Source of the DNA: Aerococcus urinae
Lineage (GTDB): Bacteria; Bacillota; Bacilli; Lactobacillales; Aerococcaceae
Direction: 5' to 3'
Assembly: GCF_001543175.1 (NCBI RefSeq)
Contig: NZ_CP014161.1
Location: forward strand, 1,240,001-1,304,000
DNA: 64,000 nt
Shown: positions 52,534 to 61,387 of the stretch, piece by piece
Numbering within the stretch: position 1 is the stretch's first letter
Layout: each line of letters begins with the position of its first letter
Position numbers and translations under genes: made by a program
Notes under the pieces: model-generated
What the model was told of the DNA's origin: nothing
Database searches by the model: none
What the model saw: only the letters and a program-made list of their open reading frames with translations

Positions 52534-53214
52534 CTAATGCCGGGTGGTTTTTGGCAATTCAACTTCCAGCATATCTAATTCATCCAGTCGCCCTTCCCAG
52601 GCATCGACTAACAAATCAACCTGCCCCCTCAGTCCAGGGGAAAAGTCTTCCTGCCGCTTGCTCAAATGCTCAATTAACCAGCGACTCCGTTGACTAAAAC
52701 TACCCCGCTTAGGGTTTAAGAGATAGTATTGAACGGCAACATACTTTTGGGCGCGGTCCGCTTCACTGAGATAGTGGTATTGACTGAGGATAAAGGCAGG
52801 TAGAAATTCCCACTTCAAGGTCTGACACAGGGTTTGATAAGGACTAAAGAGGGTCGATAAACTGACATTATTCTTCCCGCCAGCCTGGTAATAAGATAAG
52901 GGGCTCCCTACAGTCACTATCAAGCCCAGTGATTTTCCTACAAGATGCTTACCATTCTGGTCTAGGAAATCATCACTTAACAGGTCCTGTAACCATTGCA
53001 CCATATGACCGGGGGCTTGGTACCAATAGAGGGGGAACTGTAAATAGATTCGCTCACTCTCTAAAAGGGTTTCTTGGGATTCCTGGATAAACTCATCATT
53101 ATAATTGGTTGGGACAGGGATGAATTTAATTTCTTCAGGACAAGCGGCCCGTAAAAATTGATGGCTGCTGGAATTTTCCAAGTCAGGGTGTCCACAAAAA
53201 ATACTTACTGTCAC
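52534..53214 (-). CDS. Flavodoxin-fold NAD(P)H oxidoreductase (KefF/YwrO-like)
   Basis: A 226-residue protein with GHPDLENSSSHQFL (phosphate loop), LESERIYLQFPLYWYQAPGHMVQWL and VTVGSPLSYYQAGGKNN, the pattern of the NAD(P)H dehydrogenase (quinone) 2 family including KefF and YwrO. It probably reduces quinones using FMN. The start is set at GTG 53214, because AAAAGGAG lies 9 bases upstream, whereas the ATG at 53223 directly abuts that site. The C-terminal 60 residues beyond the family core (QRSRWLIEHLSKRQED...) are of unknown role. Confidence 0.82.
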   Translation of the reverse strand: MTVSIFCGHPDLENSSSHQFLRAACPEEIKFIPVPTNYNDEFIQESQETLLESERIYLQFPLYWYQAPGHMVQWLQDLLSDDFLDQNGKHLVGKSLGLIVTVGSPLSYYQAGGKNNVSLSTLFSPYQTLCQTLKWEFLPAFILSQYHYLSEADRAQKYVAVQYYLLNPKRGSFSQRSRWLIEHLSKRQEDFSPGLRGQVDLLVDAWEGRLDELDMLEVELPKTTRH

Positions 53215-53328
53215 GCTTCCCATCTCCTTTTCCTGGTTCGCTTCCTATTGTAACAAATCACTCAAAGCTTAGCAGTCTAGCTAGCTCAGAAAAAACAGTT
53301 TTAGTAAATCTTGTTAAATTTACTCCTT

Positions 53329-53366
53329 AAAAAAGCCAAGTCAGTTTTGTGCTAACTTGGCTTTTT
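53329..53366 (-). terminator. Terminator of the ABC importer operon
   Basis: AAGCCAAGT pairs with ACTTGGCTT around a 13-base loop, with T runs on both strands. It lies 18 bases after the stop of the binding-protein gene. Confidence 0.85.
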
Positions 53367-53383
53367 CCTGTAACATTTTTTTC

Positions 53384-54709
53384 TTAATCTTCTCTAGCTT
53401 TGACTTGGTCTAGGGCCTTTTGGGCGGTTTCTTGGGCTTCAGCTAGGGCTTCTTCAGCAGGAATATTTTGCAGTTCCACCTTATCACGGGCGTCAGATAG
53501 GGCTTGATAAATTTTGCCTCCGGTAGGATCCGTAAAGCTATATGAAGCATGGGTCGATTGGTCCATGGGGGTCTTATAGGCCGGGTTTTCAGCTAAGAAT
53601 TCACTAAAGCCAGGCACCTTATTCATGGTTTCGTCAACACGGACCGGTACATAACCCACCGCCATGGTCCAGTCAGCTTGGACTTGGGGACTGGTAAAAT
53701 ATTTGATCCATTCAAAAGCCGCCCTTGCTTCCTGGTCAGAGGCTTGGTCAGGGATAGCCAAGTATAATCCTTCCGACATAGGACGGGGTTCATGGCCATT
53801 GTAGCCTGGTTGTTCGGCTGACCCAATAATATCAAAATCAAGGTCAGCCTTATCCCCAGATGAACCCGTATAGCCAATCGATTTCCCCGTCATAACGTTA
53901 TCGATGGTCCGGTACCAATATTCCCAACCTTGACCCCCAGATTCAATAGGACTAGTCCCATCATGGATATTCTCCCGGATGAAGTTCCAAGAATCAACCC
54001 AAGGGGCCTGGTCAATGAGGACCTTGGTGCCATCATCAGAAATAATTTGTCCGCCAGAACTATAGGCGATGTCAATCAAATTATCGGTCCCCCACATTAA
54101 CTGGTGGCCATTTTCGACATAGCCCTCCTCTTGGAGTTGCTTAGAATAGGCCATCACGTTTTCCCAAGAAGCATACATGTCCTCGGGATCAACACCCGCC
54201 TCGTCTAAGATATCCTTACGGTAATACATGACCTGGGTGGTCCCAAAGGCTGGGAATCCGTAGACCTGACCGTCAGAAATGGCTAAGTCCATAAAAACTG
54301 ACAGGAAGTCATCAGGATCCATGCTAGAATCCATGAAATCGTTGAGGGGTTTAAGAATTTGCGAGTCAGCTTGTTCCACGATGTCATCCGATAAGACCAC
54401 AGCCGGGGCAATGTCAGCTGCAATAGCTGCTTGGAGTTTCTGATAGGTTTCATCATAATTGGCTTGAGCCACACCGATCACACGGACTTGGTCTTGGCTG
54501 TTATTGAAGTCTTCAATGATTTCTTCCATGGTTTGCCCGGCAATCGATCCCAAACCATACCAAAATTCGATTTCCACCCGGTCGCCGCTTGCTTGGTCGC
54601 TATGTTTGCGGTCATATTCAGCCAGGGCTTGCTGGGCTTGTTGGGAACATCCACCCAGGAAGAGCAGAGCGGTAAACAGAGTCAGTAAAAATTTTACAAA
54701 TTTCTTCAT
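53384..54709 (-). CDS. Extracellular sugar/polyol-binding lipoprotein (UgpB-like)
   Basis: A 441-residue lipoprotein: MKKFVKFLLTLFTALLFLGGC with the lipobox Cys at 21, then a type 1 solute-binding domain (EIEFWYGLGSIAGQTMEEIIEDFN..., DETYQKLQAAIA, TQVMYYRKDILDEAGVDPEDM). The pattern and partners are closest to glycerol-3-phosphate (UgpB) and other CUT1 binding proteins, but the substrate cannot be fixed. The start at 54709 has AAAGGA 9 bases upstream. An ATG at 54718 overlaps the permease stop (ATGA) and could be used by re-initiation. It is the last gene of the operon. Confidence 0.9.
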   Translation of the reverse strand: MKKFVKFLLTLFTALLFLGGCSQQAQQALAEYDRKHSDQASGDRVEIEFWYGLGSIAGQTMEEIIEDFNNSQDQVRVIGVAQANYDETYQKLQAAIAADIAPAVVLSDDIVEQADSQILKPLNDFMDSSMDPDDFLSVFMDLAISDGQVYGFPAFGTTQVMYYRKDILDEAGVDPEDMYASWENVMAYSKQLQEEGYVENGHQLMWGTDNLIDIAYSSGGQIISDDGTKVLIDQAPWVDSWNFIRENIHDGTSPIESGGQGWEYWYRTIDNVMTGKSIGYTGSSGDKADLDFDIIGSAEQPGYNGHEPRPMSEGLYLAIPDQASDQEARAAFEWIKYFTSPQVQADWTMAVGYVPVRVDETMNKVPGFSEFLAENPAYKTPMDQSTHASYSFTDPTGGKIYQALSDARDKVELQNIPAEEALAEAQETAQKALDQVKARED

Positions 54710-54714
54710 CTTGA

Positions 54715-55554
54715 TCATCCTTTCGTCCCTGAACCAGAAATTCCTTTAACAAACCATTTTTGTAGGAGGATAAAGAGAATTAATAGCGGAACGACAACCA
54801 GGGTATTGGCTGCCATCAGCCGTGGCAAGTTATCGATAAAGTTCCCTTGGGTGGTGAAGAGCTGGTTCAAACCATTGGAGACCAGCATCTTGGCTTCACT
54901 AGAGATGATCAAGGATGGCCACATGTAGTTGTTGTAGTGGGTGACAAAGTTGATCAGAGCTGTCGTTAAAATCGCTGAGCGCGAATATGGAACGATAATC
55001 CGCCACAAAATTTGCCAGGAATTGGCCCCTTCCACTTGGCCGGCTTCGACTAATTCAATCGGCACCGAGCGGAAGGTCTGTACCAAGTAAAAGATGGAAA
55101 AGACGCTAGCAATATTAGAAACGATTAGACCGGTTAAGGTGTCTAAGAGTCCCATTTGGGCTAGGATCACAAAGGATGGCACATAAGTGGTAGCCACCGG
55201 TAACATGTAGGTTAATAAGATCGAAGTATAGAGGAATTTCTTCCCTTTAAAGTGGAAAAATACCAAACCATAGGCCATCAAGGCACTCAGAACTAACTGC
55301 ACAATAACAATGACTAAGGCCGTAAAGATACTGTTGAAAATATAGAGGTCAAAGGGGCCTAATTCAAAGACGCCGGCAAAATTCTTAAAGGAAAGAAAAT
55401 CTGGCGCTAAAGAAGCCGGATTAGATAGGATGGTGGCTGCCTCTTTAAAGGCATTTGACGCCATCCATAATAAGGGATAAACCATTAAAAAGCTGAGGAA
55501 TAAGAGTAAGATCGAACGAATAATCCCCTTACTATCCCATTTTTTATTTCTCAT
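54715..55554 (-). CDS. ABC importer permease, MalG/UgpE type
   Basis: A 279-residue protein with six membrane helices and the cytosolic EAA loop VEAGQVEGANSWQILWRIIVPYSR (shown partly) that contacts the ATPase. The N-terminal SFLMVYPLLWMASNAFKE is typical of MalG-type permeases. The start overlaps the upstream permease stop by 4 bases (ATGA). It pairs with the MalF-type permease to form the channel of a CUT1 importer. Confidence 0.93.
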   Translation of the reverse strand: MRNKKWDSKGIIRSILLLFLSFLMVYPLLWMASNAFKEAATILSNPASLAPDFLSFKNFAGVFELGPFDLYIFNSIFTALVIVIVQLVLSALMAYGLVFFHFKGKKFLYTSILLTYMLPVATTYVPSFVILAQMGLLDTLTGLIVSNIASVFSIFYLVQTFRSVPIELVEAGQVEGANSWQILWRIIVPYSRSAILTTALINFVTHYNNYMWPSLIISSEAKMLVSNGLNQLFTTQGNFIDNLPRLMAANTLVVVPLLILFILLQKWFVKGISGSGTKG

Positions 55555-56429
55555 GCCATACCCTCCTTACGATAGTGCCCTTGTAAGCTAAAGATCGCAA
55601 AGGCTAAGAGACCAGTAATGACCAGCATAATCACTGACAAGGCTGTGGCTTTGCCCATGTTAAACTCTTCAAAGGCCAGTTGATAGAACATGTATAGCAA
55701 GGTTCGCGTCGCCCCAGCTGGCCCCCCTTGGGTTAAGACGTTAATTTGGTCATAAGCCTGGATGGACGAAATTAAGGTAATCACCGATAAAAACAAGGTC
55801 GTCGGTAGGGTCATAGGAAAGTAAATCGTCCGGATCCGTTGCCAGTAACTGGCCCCAGCGATATCACAGACTTCATCATAGGCCGGAGAAATACTGGACA
55901 TGGCTGTGGAATAAAACAACATGGCCCAGCCCGCATTCTTCCAAACGGTCACGATAATGACTGCCACCATGGCAAAGGTTGATGAAGACAACCAGTCAGG
56001 TCCCGAAACCCCAATATGGGCTAAAAGATTATTGATGAGTCCTTCTGGTTGATACATCCAGGACCAAACAATGGAAACGGCAACCATGGGCGTTACCCAA
56101 GGAGCAAAGAGACAGGCCTGGATGAAATTATGCATAAATTTCTGCCGAATTAATAAAAGAGCTAATAAAAAGCCGATCACTAAGGTTGGAATCACTGTTC
56201 CTAGTGAAAAGACTACGGTATTCCACAAGGATGAAGCAAATTCTTCAGAAGTGATGAGGTCGGTATAATTTTCTAGTCCGACAACGTCATAAGTGGGTGA
56301 GATATAATCCCAGTTAGTAAAGGAAATAAAAAGGGAAATAAACATTGGTAAGAACCAGAAAATTAATAAAGGCAGGAGTGGGACTAAAATATAAATGAGC
56401 CACTGTTTTTTATTCATGTCTTTAATCAT
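55551..56429 (-). CDS. ABC importer permease, MalF/UgpA type
   Basis: A 292-residue protein with six membrane helices, opening LIYILVPLLPLLIFWFLPM, and an EAA loop (YDEVCDIAGASYWQRIRTIYFPMTLP, shown partly). The end of the ATPase gene overlaps it by 8 bases. The ATG at 56429 has no strong ribosome site, which fits translational coupling with the ATPase. A second ATG lies four codons later. Confidence 0.93.
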   Translation of the reverse strand: MIKDMNKKQWLIYILVPLLPLLIFWFLPMFISLFISFTNWDYISPTYDVVGLENYTDLITSEEFASSLWNTVVFSLGTVIPTLVIGFLLALLLIRQKFMHNFIQACLFAPWVTPMVAVSIVWSWMYQPEGLINNLLAHIGVSGPDWLSSSTFAMVAVIIVTVWKNAGWAMLFYSTAMSSISPAYDEVCDIAGASYWQRIRTIYFPMTLPTTLFLSVITLISSIQAYDQINVLTQGGPAGATRTLLYMFYQLAFEEFNMGKATALSVIMLVITGLLAFAIFSLQGHYRKEGMA

Positions 56430-57507
56430 TTTCAGTCACCAATCTTTCCCCACTTTTCTTATCGAAGTAGTAGAGATCCTTACTATCCAGATTAAAGGCA
56501 ATTTCTTGGCCCGCTTCAAAACGCTTATCAGTCGCCTCTTTAATGATTACTTGTGAAACTTCTAACTTCACGTGGAGGTCATAGTCAGCGCCTAGGAGTT
56601 CTACCATCTGGATAGTCCCAGTAAAGTGGGCCTGGTCAGAATTATCCGTCACTTGGGCCTTTTCCGGTCTAAATCCGACGACAATGTCTTGGCCTTCAGC
56701 GAAATCACCTGGTAAGTGGTCCACTAAGACTCGGTCCGTTTTGGATAAAATCTTGCCCTCTTTGACGTGGGCTTGGATGGTATTCATTGGTGGTGTGCCT
56801 AGGAAGGTTGCCACAAATAGATTCTTAGGGTTGTTATAAACCTCCCAAGGGGCTCCGATTTGTTGGATTTCTCCTTGATTCATGACGACAATCCGGTCGG
56901 CCATCGTCATGGCTTCGGCTTGGTCGTGGGTCACGTAAACAGTGGTGGCATGGAGGTGTTTTTGTAAATTAACAATTTCACTCCGCATCTGCACCCGGAG
57001 CTTGGCGTCCAAGTTACTCAAAGGTTCATCCATCAATAAAATACCAGCTGACTTAACGATGGCTCTGGCAAGGGCAACCCGTTGCATCTGACCGCCTGAT
57101 AAGGCACCTGGTTTTTTATCTAAATAGTCGCTTAAGCCCACCAATTCAGCAGCCTCTTTGACCGCTTTTTGACGGGTAGTCTTGTCGACTTTTCTAATTT
57201 TTAGGCCAAAGCCAATATTATCGGCAACCGATAAGTGTGGGAAGAGTGCATAATTTTGAAAGACCATGGCAATATTGCGGTCCTTGGCATCTTTATTATT
57301 CACCACTTCACCATCAATTAATAAGTCACCTTGGCTAATCTCTTCCAAGCCGGCAATCATCCGCAAGGTGGTTGATTTACCACAACCAGATGGGCCGACA
57401 AAGACAATAAATTCACCGTCACCAACATCTAAATTAAAGTTTCTGACGGAGTAATTTTTATTGCCCGGATAACGTTTACTCACATTTTTCAATTCAATTG
57501 TTGACAT
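56422..57507 (-). CDS. ABC importer ATPase, MsmK/UgpC/MalK type
   Basis: A 361-residue ATPase that powers the importer encoded downstream. Walker A GPSGCGKST (about 38-46), Q-loop FQNYALFP, signature LSGGQMQRVALARA, Walker B ILLMDEPLSNLDAKL and H-loop VYVTHDQ are intact. The C-terminal 120 residues form the OB-type regulatory domain (FRPEKAQV...). It is the first gene of the operon ATPase-permease-permease-binding protein. GGGGGATAATTA precedes the ATG. MsmK-like ATPases often serve several importers. Confidence 0.95.
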   Translation of the reverse strand: MSTIELKNVSKRYPGNKNYSVRNFNLDVGDGEFIVFVGPSGCGKSTTLRMIAGLEEISQGDLLIDGEVVNNKDAKDRNIAMVFQNYALFPHLSVADNIGFGLKIRKVDKTTRQKAVKEAAELVGLSDYLDKKPGALSGGQMQRVALARAIVKSAGILLMDEPLSNLDAKLRVQMRSEIVNLQKHLHATTVYVTHDQAEAMTMADRIVVMNQGEIQQIGAPWEVYNNPKNLFVATFLGTPPMNTIQAHVKEGKILSKTDRVLVDHLPGDFAEGQDIVVGFRPEKAQVTDNSDQAHFTGTIQMVELLGADYDLHVKLEVSQVIIKEATDKRFEAGQEIAFNLDSKDLYYFDKKSGERLVTEND

Positions 57508-57584
57508 TAATTATCCCCCTATCTTAAAGAAACAGGGACTAATCAGTAAGGAATAAGCAATGCCCAAGCTACTGATTAATCTCT

Positions 57585-57612
57585 CAATTACAATCGAACA
57601 AACGTACGTCAA
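57585..57612 (-). promoter_or_regulatory. Possible promoter of the ABC importer operon
   Basis: TTGACG, a 16-base spacer and a weak TAATTG on the minus strand. The predicted leader contains an inverted repeat, AATCAGTA...TACTGATT (57541-57578). No clear CcpA cre box was found. The rest of 57613-57893 is AT-rich and shows no gene. Confidence 0.35.
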
Positions 57613-57893
57613 TCCTACTCTAACATATATTTTTTAAATTTTCATTAAATACACTCTTCTATTAAAGGAATGCCCTAATTTACTTTTGATTAACGAACAA
57701 ATTATAGGAGTGGGGATATCGCAATCTGCATGCAGCAGTGATCGATAAAACCGTTGACAAGAGGTCAAAAAAACAGTAAACTAGACTCCTAATAATTTTT
57801 TCATTGCTTTCATAATCCATTACTTATGAAAGCATGTCTGCTAAGCACAAAATCCCTGTTTTGTGACTAGCTTGTAGATACAATTGATCACGT

Positions 57894-57925
57894 AAAAAGG
57901 CCCAGTTTCTAAACTGAGCCTTTTT
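57894..57925 (-). terminator. Probable original terminator of gshF
   Basis: AAAAAGGC, a C-A mismatch and CAGTTT pair with AAACTG and GCCTTTTT around a CT loop. Both strands carry T runs. No plus-strand gene lies upstream, so gshF is the natural client, although 190 bases now separate them because of the insertion at 57952-58113. Confidence 0.65.
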
Positions 57926-57938
57926 CTGCTAACTTTTA

Positions 57939-58123
57939 TCACACTCTATTTAAACCTGCTCCAAGCGCAAGGCAAGCGTCCACTTCACTAAAGGTCGACG
58001 AATTCTCTTTCAGAATTCTTACGTCCTTTAGCTCCAGTTGCTATAGCTGTTCGAAGCGAAGCGAGTTACAGATATAGTATGCGTAGCGGTCTTGCCTTTT
58101 GACGCGCTTGTCGCACTCTATTT
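57939..58123. mobile_element. Structured MITE-like insertion with direct repeats at the 3' end of gshF
   Basis: CACTCTATTT occurs at 57942-57951 and 58114-58123; with flanking bases the repeat is 12 of 13 identical. The second copy contains the gshF stop codon. The 162 bases between have inward inverted arms: CAAGCGC and AAGGCAAG near the left end pair with CTTGCCTT and GCGCTTG near the right end. Inside are further stems: CTAAAGG/CCTTTAG enclosing GAATTCT/AGAATTC, and CTATA/TATAG enclosing CTGT/ACAG. There is no ORF. This fits a small non-autonomous element or mobile RNA-like repeat that duplicated its target. No transposase is in the window. Confidence 0.55.
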
Positions 58124-60409
58124 CAAAAACGCTTTTTCAGGGAAGAGATAGTGGAGCAAGGATTCAGTCACACGGACGCCTTGGCCTTGGGCAGGATAGA
58201 CGTGCATCATCATCATGGGGTTGAAGTTGGCTTCAATAAAGCCATAATTGGTCCCTGCTTCACTGACTTGGGCAGCTTTGGTAATGTCTTGGACCATTAA
58301 ATCAATGCCTGTAATGTTAACGCCTAAGGATTGAGCCATCTGACTGGCGATGTCTAGATAAGACGGATGAACTTGGTCAGTGACATCGACGGAGTCGCCT
58401 CCGGTGGAAATATTGGAGTTTTCTCTTAAGTAAGCCTTTTGCCCTTCTTCTAAGACACTGTTGAAGGTCAAGCCCTGTTGTTTAAGGTTTAAGGCTTCAA
58501 TATCGCCCAGCTGAATCTTTTCCAATGGGGTGCGGTGGTCTAAGCCTCGCTTAGGGTCTTTATTCTTCTCAGCGACTAATTCTGCGATGGTCGCCTTCCC
58601 ATTACCAACCACATTAGCGGGCACCCGAAGTAAAACAGCGATGGTCTTGCCATCCAGGACAAAGAAACGGTACTCCACTCCTGGCACATAGTCTTCTAAG
58701 AGGACACTATCATCGGCTTCAAAGGCAATCCGACAAGCTTCTAAGAGTTCCTCACGACTAGGCCCCTGTTTAAAGATAGAAATCCCAATCCCCATATTGG
58801 TCGATTTCGGTTTAACCACTAGGGGACGATTTAGATACAGTCCGGCCGCCGCTTCAACCTCATTCAGACTGTGATAGGTCCGTGATTTAGGCGCTTGAAA
58901 ACCAGCTTCTTGGATAATTTGTTTGGTGACCTCTTTATTAGCTAAGAGATAGTGAGAAATATAGGTGTCCTTACTGGTGATATTTCCATTTTTGACATAT
59001 TCAATATGGTCCCCAACCGAGAGACGGAGTAAGTTATCTGTTCGGTCTAATATTTCCACTTGGATCCCTGAGCGAATCGCGTCAGCTATAAAGATCTGGG
59101 TGGACAATTCCATATCGGTAAAGCCGCCTAATTGATAAGGGGCCTTGAGGGCATTTTTCCGGTTCTTTTCCGCAATGGCTAAGCCAGATGCTAACCATTC
59201 TTCCACAGTCGGATAAGCCTTGACAATTTGAGCCGCTGGGGTTTCATCTGGAGCTTCCAGGCGGTGGAGAACCTCCTCAATCAAGTCTACTTTGTCTTGG
59301 CTCACGGCTAGGTCTGCAAGCATGTCGCGCATGCCATTTGCGATTTCCTTACCCTCGTCATAGTAGGCCGTTCGACTGAAGGGGTCTTCATTAGCCACTT
59401 GGGTCTTCATCTTAACCCCTTCTTCAATTTCAGGGTCATCCGCCATTTCATCTATCCAAAGCAGGTAGAGTAAGAAGTATTTAATAAAGACAAGTTCCCT
59501 TAAACGAATCCCATAAGGGGCATCGCCTTGGATATCGGTATTACGCACTTCTAAATATTTAATCCCAGTATGGAGGAGGTCTCTAACCTTAGCTCCACCG
59601 CGTAAGCGGACATTGGAATAAAATTCCTTCTCAGCAATAAGATGACCAGTTTTAACATTATTTTCCAGGGTGGTGATGTAAGTTTCTAAATCGTGGTAAG
59701 AAACATGGACATCTTCATGGTTAACATAGCCGTGCTCAGAATTACGGATACTCCGCACCGGATGATTAACTGGCTCCACCCCGGGTTCAAAGAAGGACTC
59801 GTGGGCATAGGGACTAGCCCCTAAGAAATAAACAATTACCCATTGATGGCGTAAAAAATTACGGGCCAATTTTAAGTAGAGAGCATTTTGGGTGTCAAAG
59901 AGGCTCCCATAGTCACTATAACCAGCTTGGTAGAAGCCCTTGATAAAGTCGGGATCGAGACCAAAGTTATAGTGGAGGCCTGAAATCATTTGCAATTTCT
60001 TACCATAGGCTCCTACTAAGTACTCCCGATAATCCACAGCTGCAGGATCATCCAGTTGGGCCACCTTAATCTGGTCATCACTAGGTAATTTTGGTGGCAT
60101 GCTGTAAGGCCAGATCGCTTCTTCCTTGTCTAGATGCCTGATGGTGACATCATAGATCGCGTGCATCCACTCGAGCACGCCCTCTTCCCGGCCAATCACT
60201 GGTGGTGAGACGAGTTCGGTTTGTGACTCCGCAAAGTCACGCTGAATATACTGGTTTTCACTGGACCCGTCCACCTTTTTGGGATGAGGGGTTTGAGCAA
60301 TATGCCCTTCTGGGGTTACCCGATGGCCTTCTTTTTCGATTCCAATCGAAGTATTTTGAAATAAGGCTGAAGTATTTTCATTTTTGATATAGTTTTGTAT
60401 TGGATTCAT
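58118..60409 (-). CDS. gshF: Bifunctional glutamate-cysteine ligase/glutathione synthetase
   Basis: A 763-residue fusion that makes glutathione from Glu, Cys and Gly in one protein, as in streptococci and Listeria. The N-terminal half is a GshA-type ligase (GIEKEGHRVTPEGHIAQTPHP, FAESQTELVSP, EVRNTDIQ). The C-terminal half is an ATP-grasp domain (RPLVVKPKSTNMGIGIS, EDYVPGVEYRFFVLDG, INTDLMVQD-like NITGIDLMVQD, FIEANFNPMMMMH). The start at 60409 has GGGAG upstream; the frame is open for 20 more codons. The stop codon lies inside the right direct repeat of an insertion, but the protein end appears intact. Confidence 0.95.
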   Translation of the reverse strand: MNPIQNYIKNENTSALFQNTSIGIEKEGHRVTPEGHIAQTPHPKKVDGSSENQYIQRDFAESQTELVSPPVIGREEGVLEWMHAIYDVTIRHLDKEEAIWPYSMPPKLPSDDQIKVAQLDDPAAVDYREYLVGAYGKKLQMISGLHYNFGLDPDFIKGFYQAGYSDYGSLFDTQNALYLKLARNFLRHQWVIVYFLGASPYAHESFFEPGVEPVNHPVRSIRNSEHGYVNHEDVHVSYHDLETYITTLENNVKTGHLIAEKEFYSNVRLRGGAKVRDLLHTGIKYLEVRNTDIQGDAPYGIRLRELVFIKYFLLYLLWIDEMADDPEIEEGVKMKTQVANEDPFSRTAYYDEGKEIANGMRDMLADLAVSQDKVDLIEEVLHRLEAPDETPAAQIVKAYPTVEEWLASGLAIAEKNRKNALKAPYQLGGFTDMELSTQIFIADAIRSGIQVEILDRTDNLLRLSVGDHIEYVKNGNITSKDTYISHYLLANKEVTKQIIQEAGFQAPKSRTYHSLNEVEAAAGLYLNRPLVVKPKSTNMGIGISIFKQGPSREELLEACRIAFEADDSVLLEDYVPGVEYRFFVLDGKTIAVLLRVPANVVGNGKATIAELVAEKNKDPKRGLDHRTPLEKIQLGDIEALNLKQQGLTFNSVLEEGQKAYLRENSNISTGGDSVDVTDQVHPSYLDIASQMAQSLGVNITGIDLMVQDITKAAQVSEAGTNYGFIEANFNPMMMMHVYPAQGQGVRVTESLLHYLFPEKAFLK

Positions 60410-60658
60410 CACTTGTTTTCTCCCTAATAGTACTTGGAAGTACTTAGACTGTTTCCTTAACTTTACCACGATTAGATATTGGGAAAAAGTGTTTAGCTTA
60501 CTTTTTGTTATTAAATTTTGATTATTAATATGATATCACCCTTGAACCTCACCATAACCTGGCTAGTATTTACTAGCACTGCAGGACTGCTTGCATTATC
60601 ATCTATAAGTAAAGAATAATGGTCATTTTTTCATTAACTAAGAAAGGAATCCTCTAAA

Positions 60659-61246
60659 TTGATTGATATTAAAGCCATCATTGAATCAAGCCCAGAACTC
60701 ATGCACTTACTTAAAATAATTCAATCCTTTCAACTACCGGATTGTTGGCTCTGTGCGGGTAGCTTACGAAATTATATTTGGGACTATTTAAGCCACGGTG
60801 ACCTCAGAAAAAGTCTTTATTTTTCAGATATCGATGTGATCTTCTATGATGAAAACATCTCCTACCAGCAAACACTGAGCATCGAAAAAAGCATCAAAGA
60901 AAAATACCCCCACTATAATTGGGAAGTCAGAAACCAATACTATATGCATAAGCACAGCCCCCATAGACAAAGGTATAGCTCATCTCAAGATGCTGTCAGC
61001 AAGTTTCCTGAAAAGTGTACGGCTATTGCTGCCCGTTTGAATGAAGACGATCAAGTCGAATATTATGCTCCCTACGGTGTTGAAGATATTATCCACTTTA
61101 AAGTATCACCCACCCCTTACTTCCTCGACAACAGTGACCGCTTAAAAGTGTATCAAGCACGCATGAGAAGAAAAAATTGGCAAAAGGTCTGGCCACAACT
61201 TTCTATTGAAGGCATTAAGCAAAAGAAAAAAGCAGCCAGGGACTGA
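60659..61246 (+). CDS. Nucleotidyltransferase family protein (COG3575-like)
   Basis: A 195-residue protein. LCAGSLRNYIWDYL followed by FSDIDVIFYD gives the GS...DxD arrangement of nucleotidyltransferase folds, and NWEVRNQYYMHKH plus the C-terminal YQARMRRKNWQKVWPQL match the COG3575/DUF925 type. The function of this family is unknown; it may transfer a nucleotide to a small acceptor. The start codon is TTG at 60659, with AAAGGA 10 bases upstream. It is monocistronic. Confidence 0.83.
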   Translation: MIDIKAIIESSPELMHLLKIIQSFQLPDCWLCAGSLRNYIWDYLSHGDLRKSLYFSDIDVIFYDENISYQQTLSIEKSIKEKYPHYNWEVRNQYYMHKHSPHRQRYSSSQDAVSKFPEKCTAIAARLNEDDQVEYYAPYGVEDIIHFKVSPTPYFLDNSDRLKVYQARMRRKNWQKVWPQLSIEGIKQKKKAARD

Positions 61247-61294
61247 AGCCATCCTAGTCACAGAGACAGGAGCTTTCAATCACTGGCTGCTTTA
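61231..61294 (+). terminator. Possible terminator after the nucleotidyltransferase-like gene
   Basis: GCAGCCAG, inside the last codons of the gene, pairs with CTGGCTGC at 61283-61290, followed by only TTTA. The loop is long. Confidence 0.35.
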
Positions 61295-61387
61295 TGAAGT
61301 ATACGGAACACAATTTAAAAGAAAAATTTTCTCTCTTGATTTATTAATAGAATCTTATCTCAGATTTTTAAGGATTTGCTAGAAGCC

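Noticed and set aside
57730-57780. TTGACAAGAGGTCAA palindrome in the gap before the ABC operon as an operator
   Set aside because: It lies far upstream of the operon start and has no promoter elements close enough; left as unexplained sequence.
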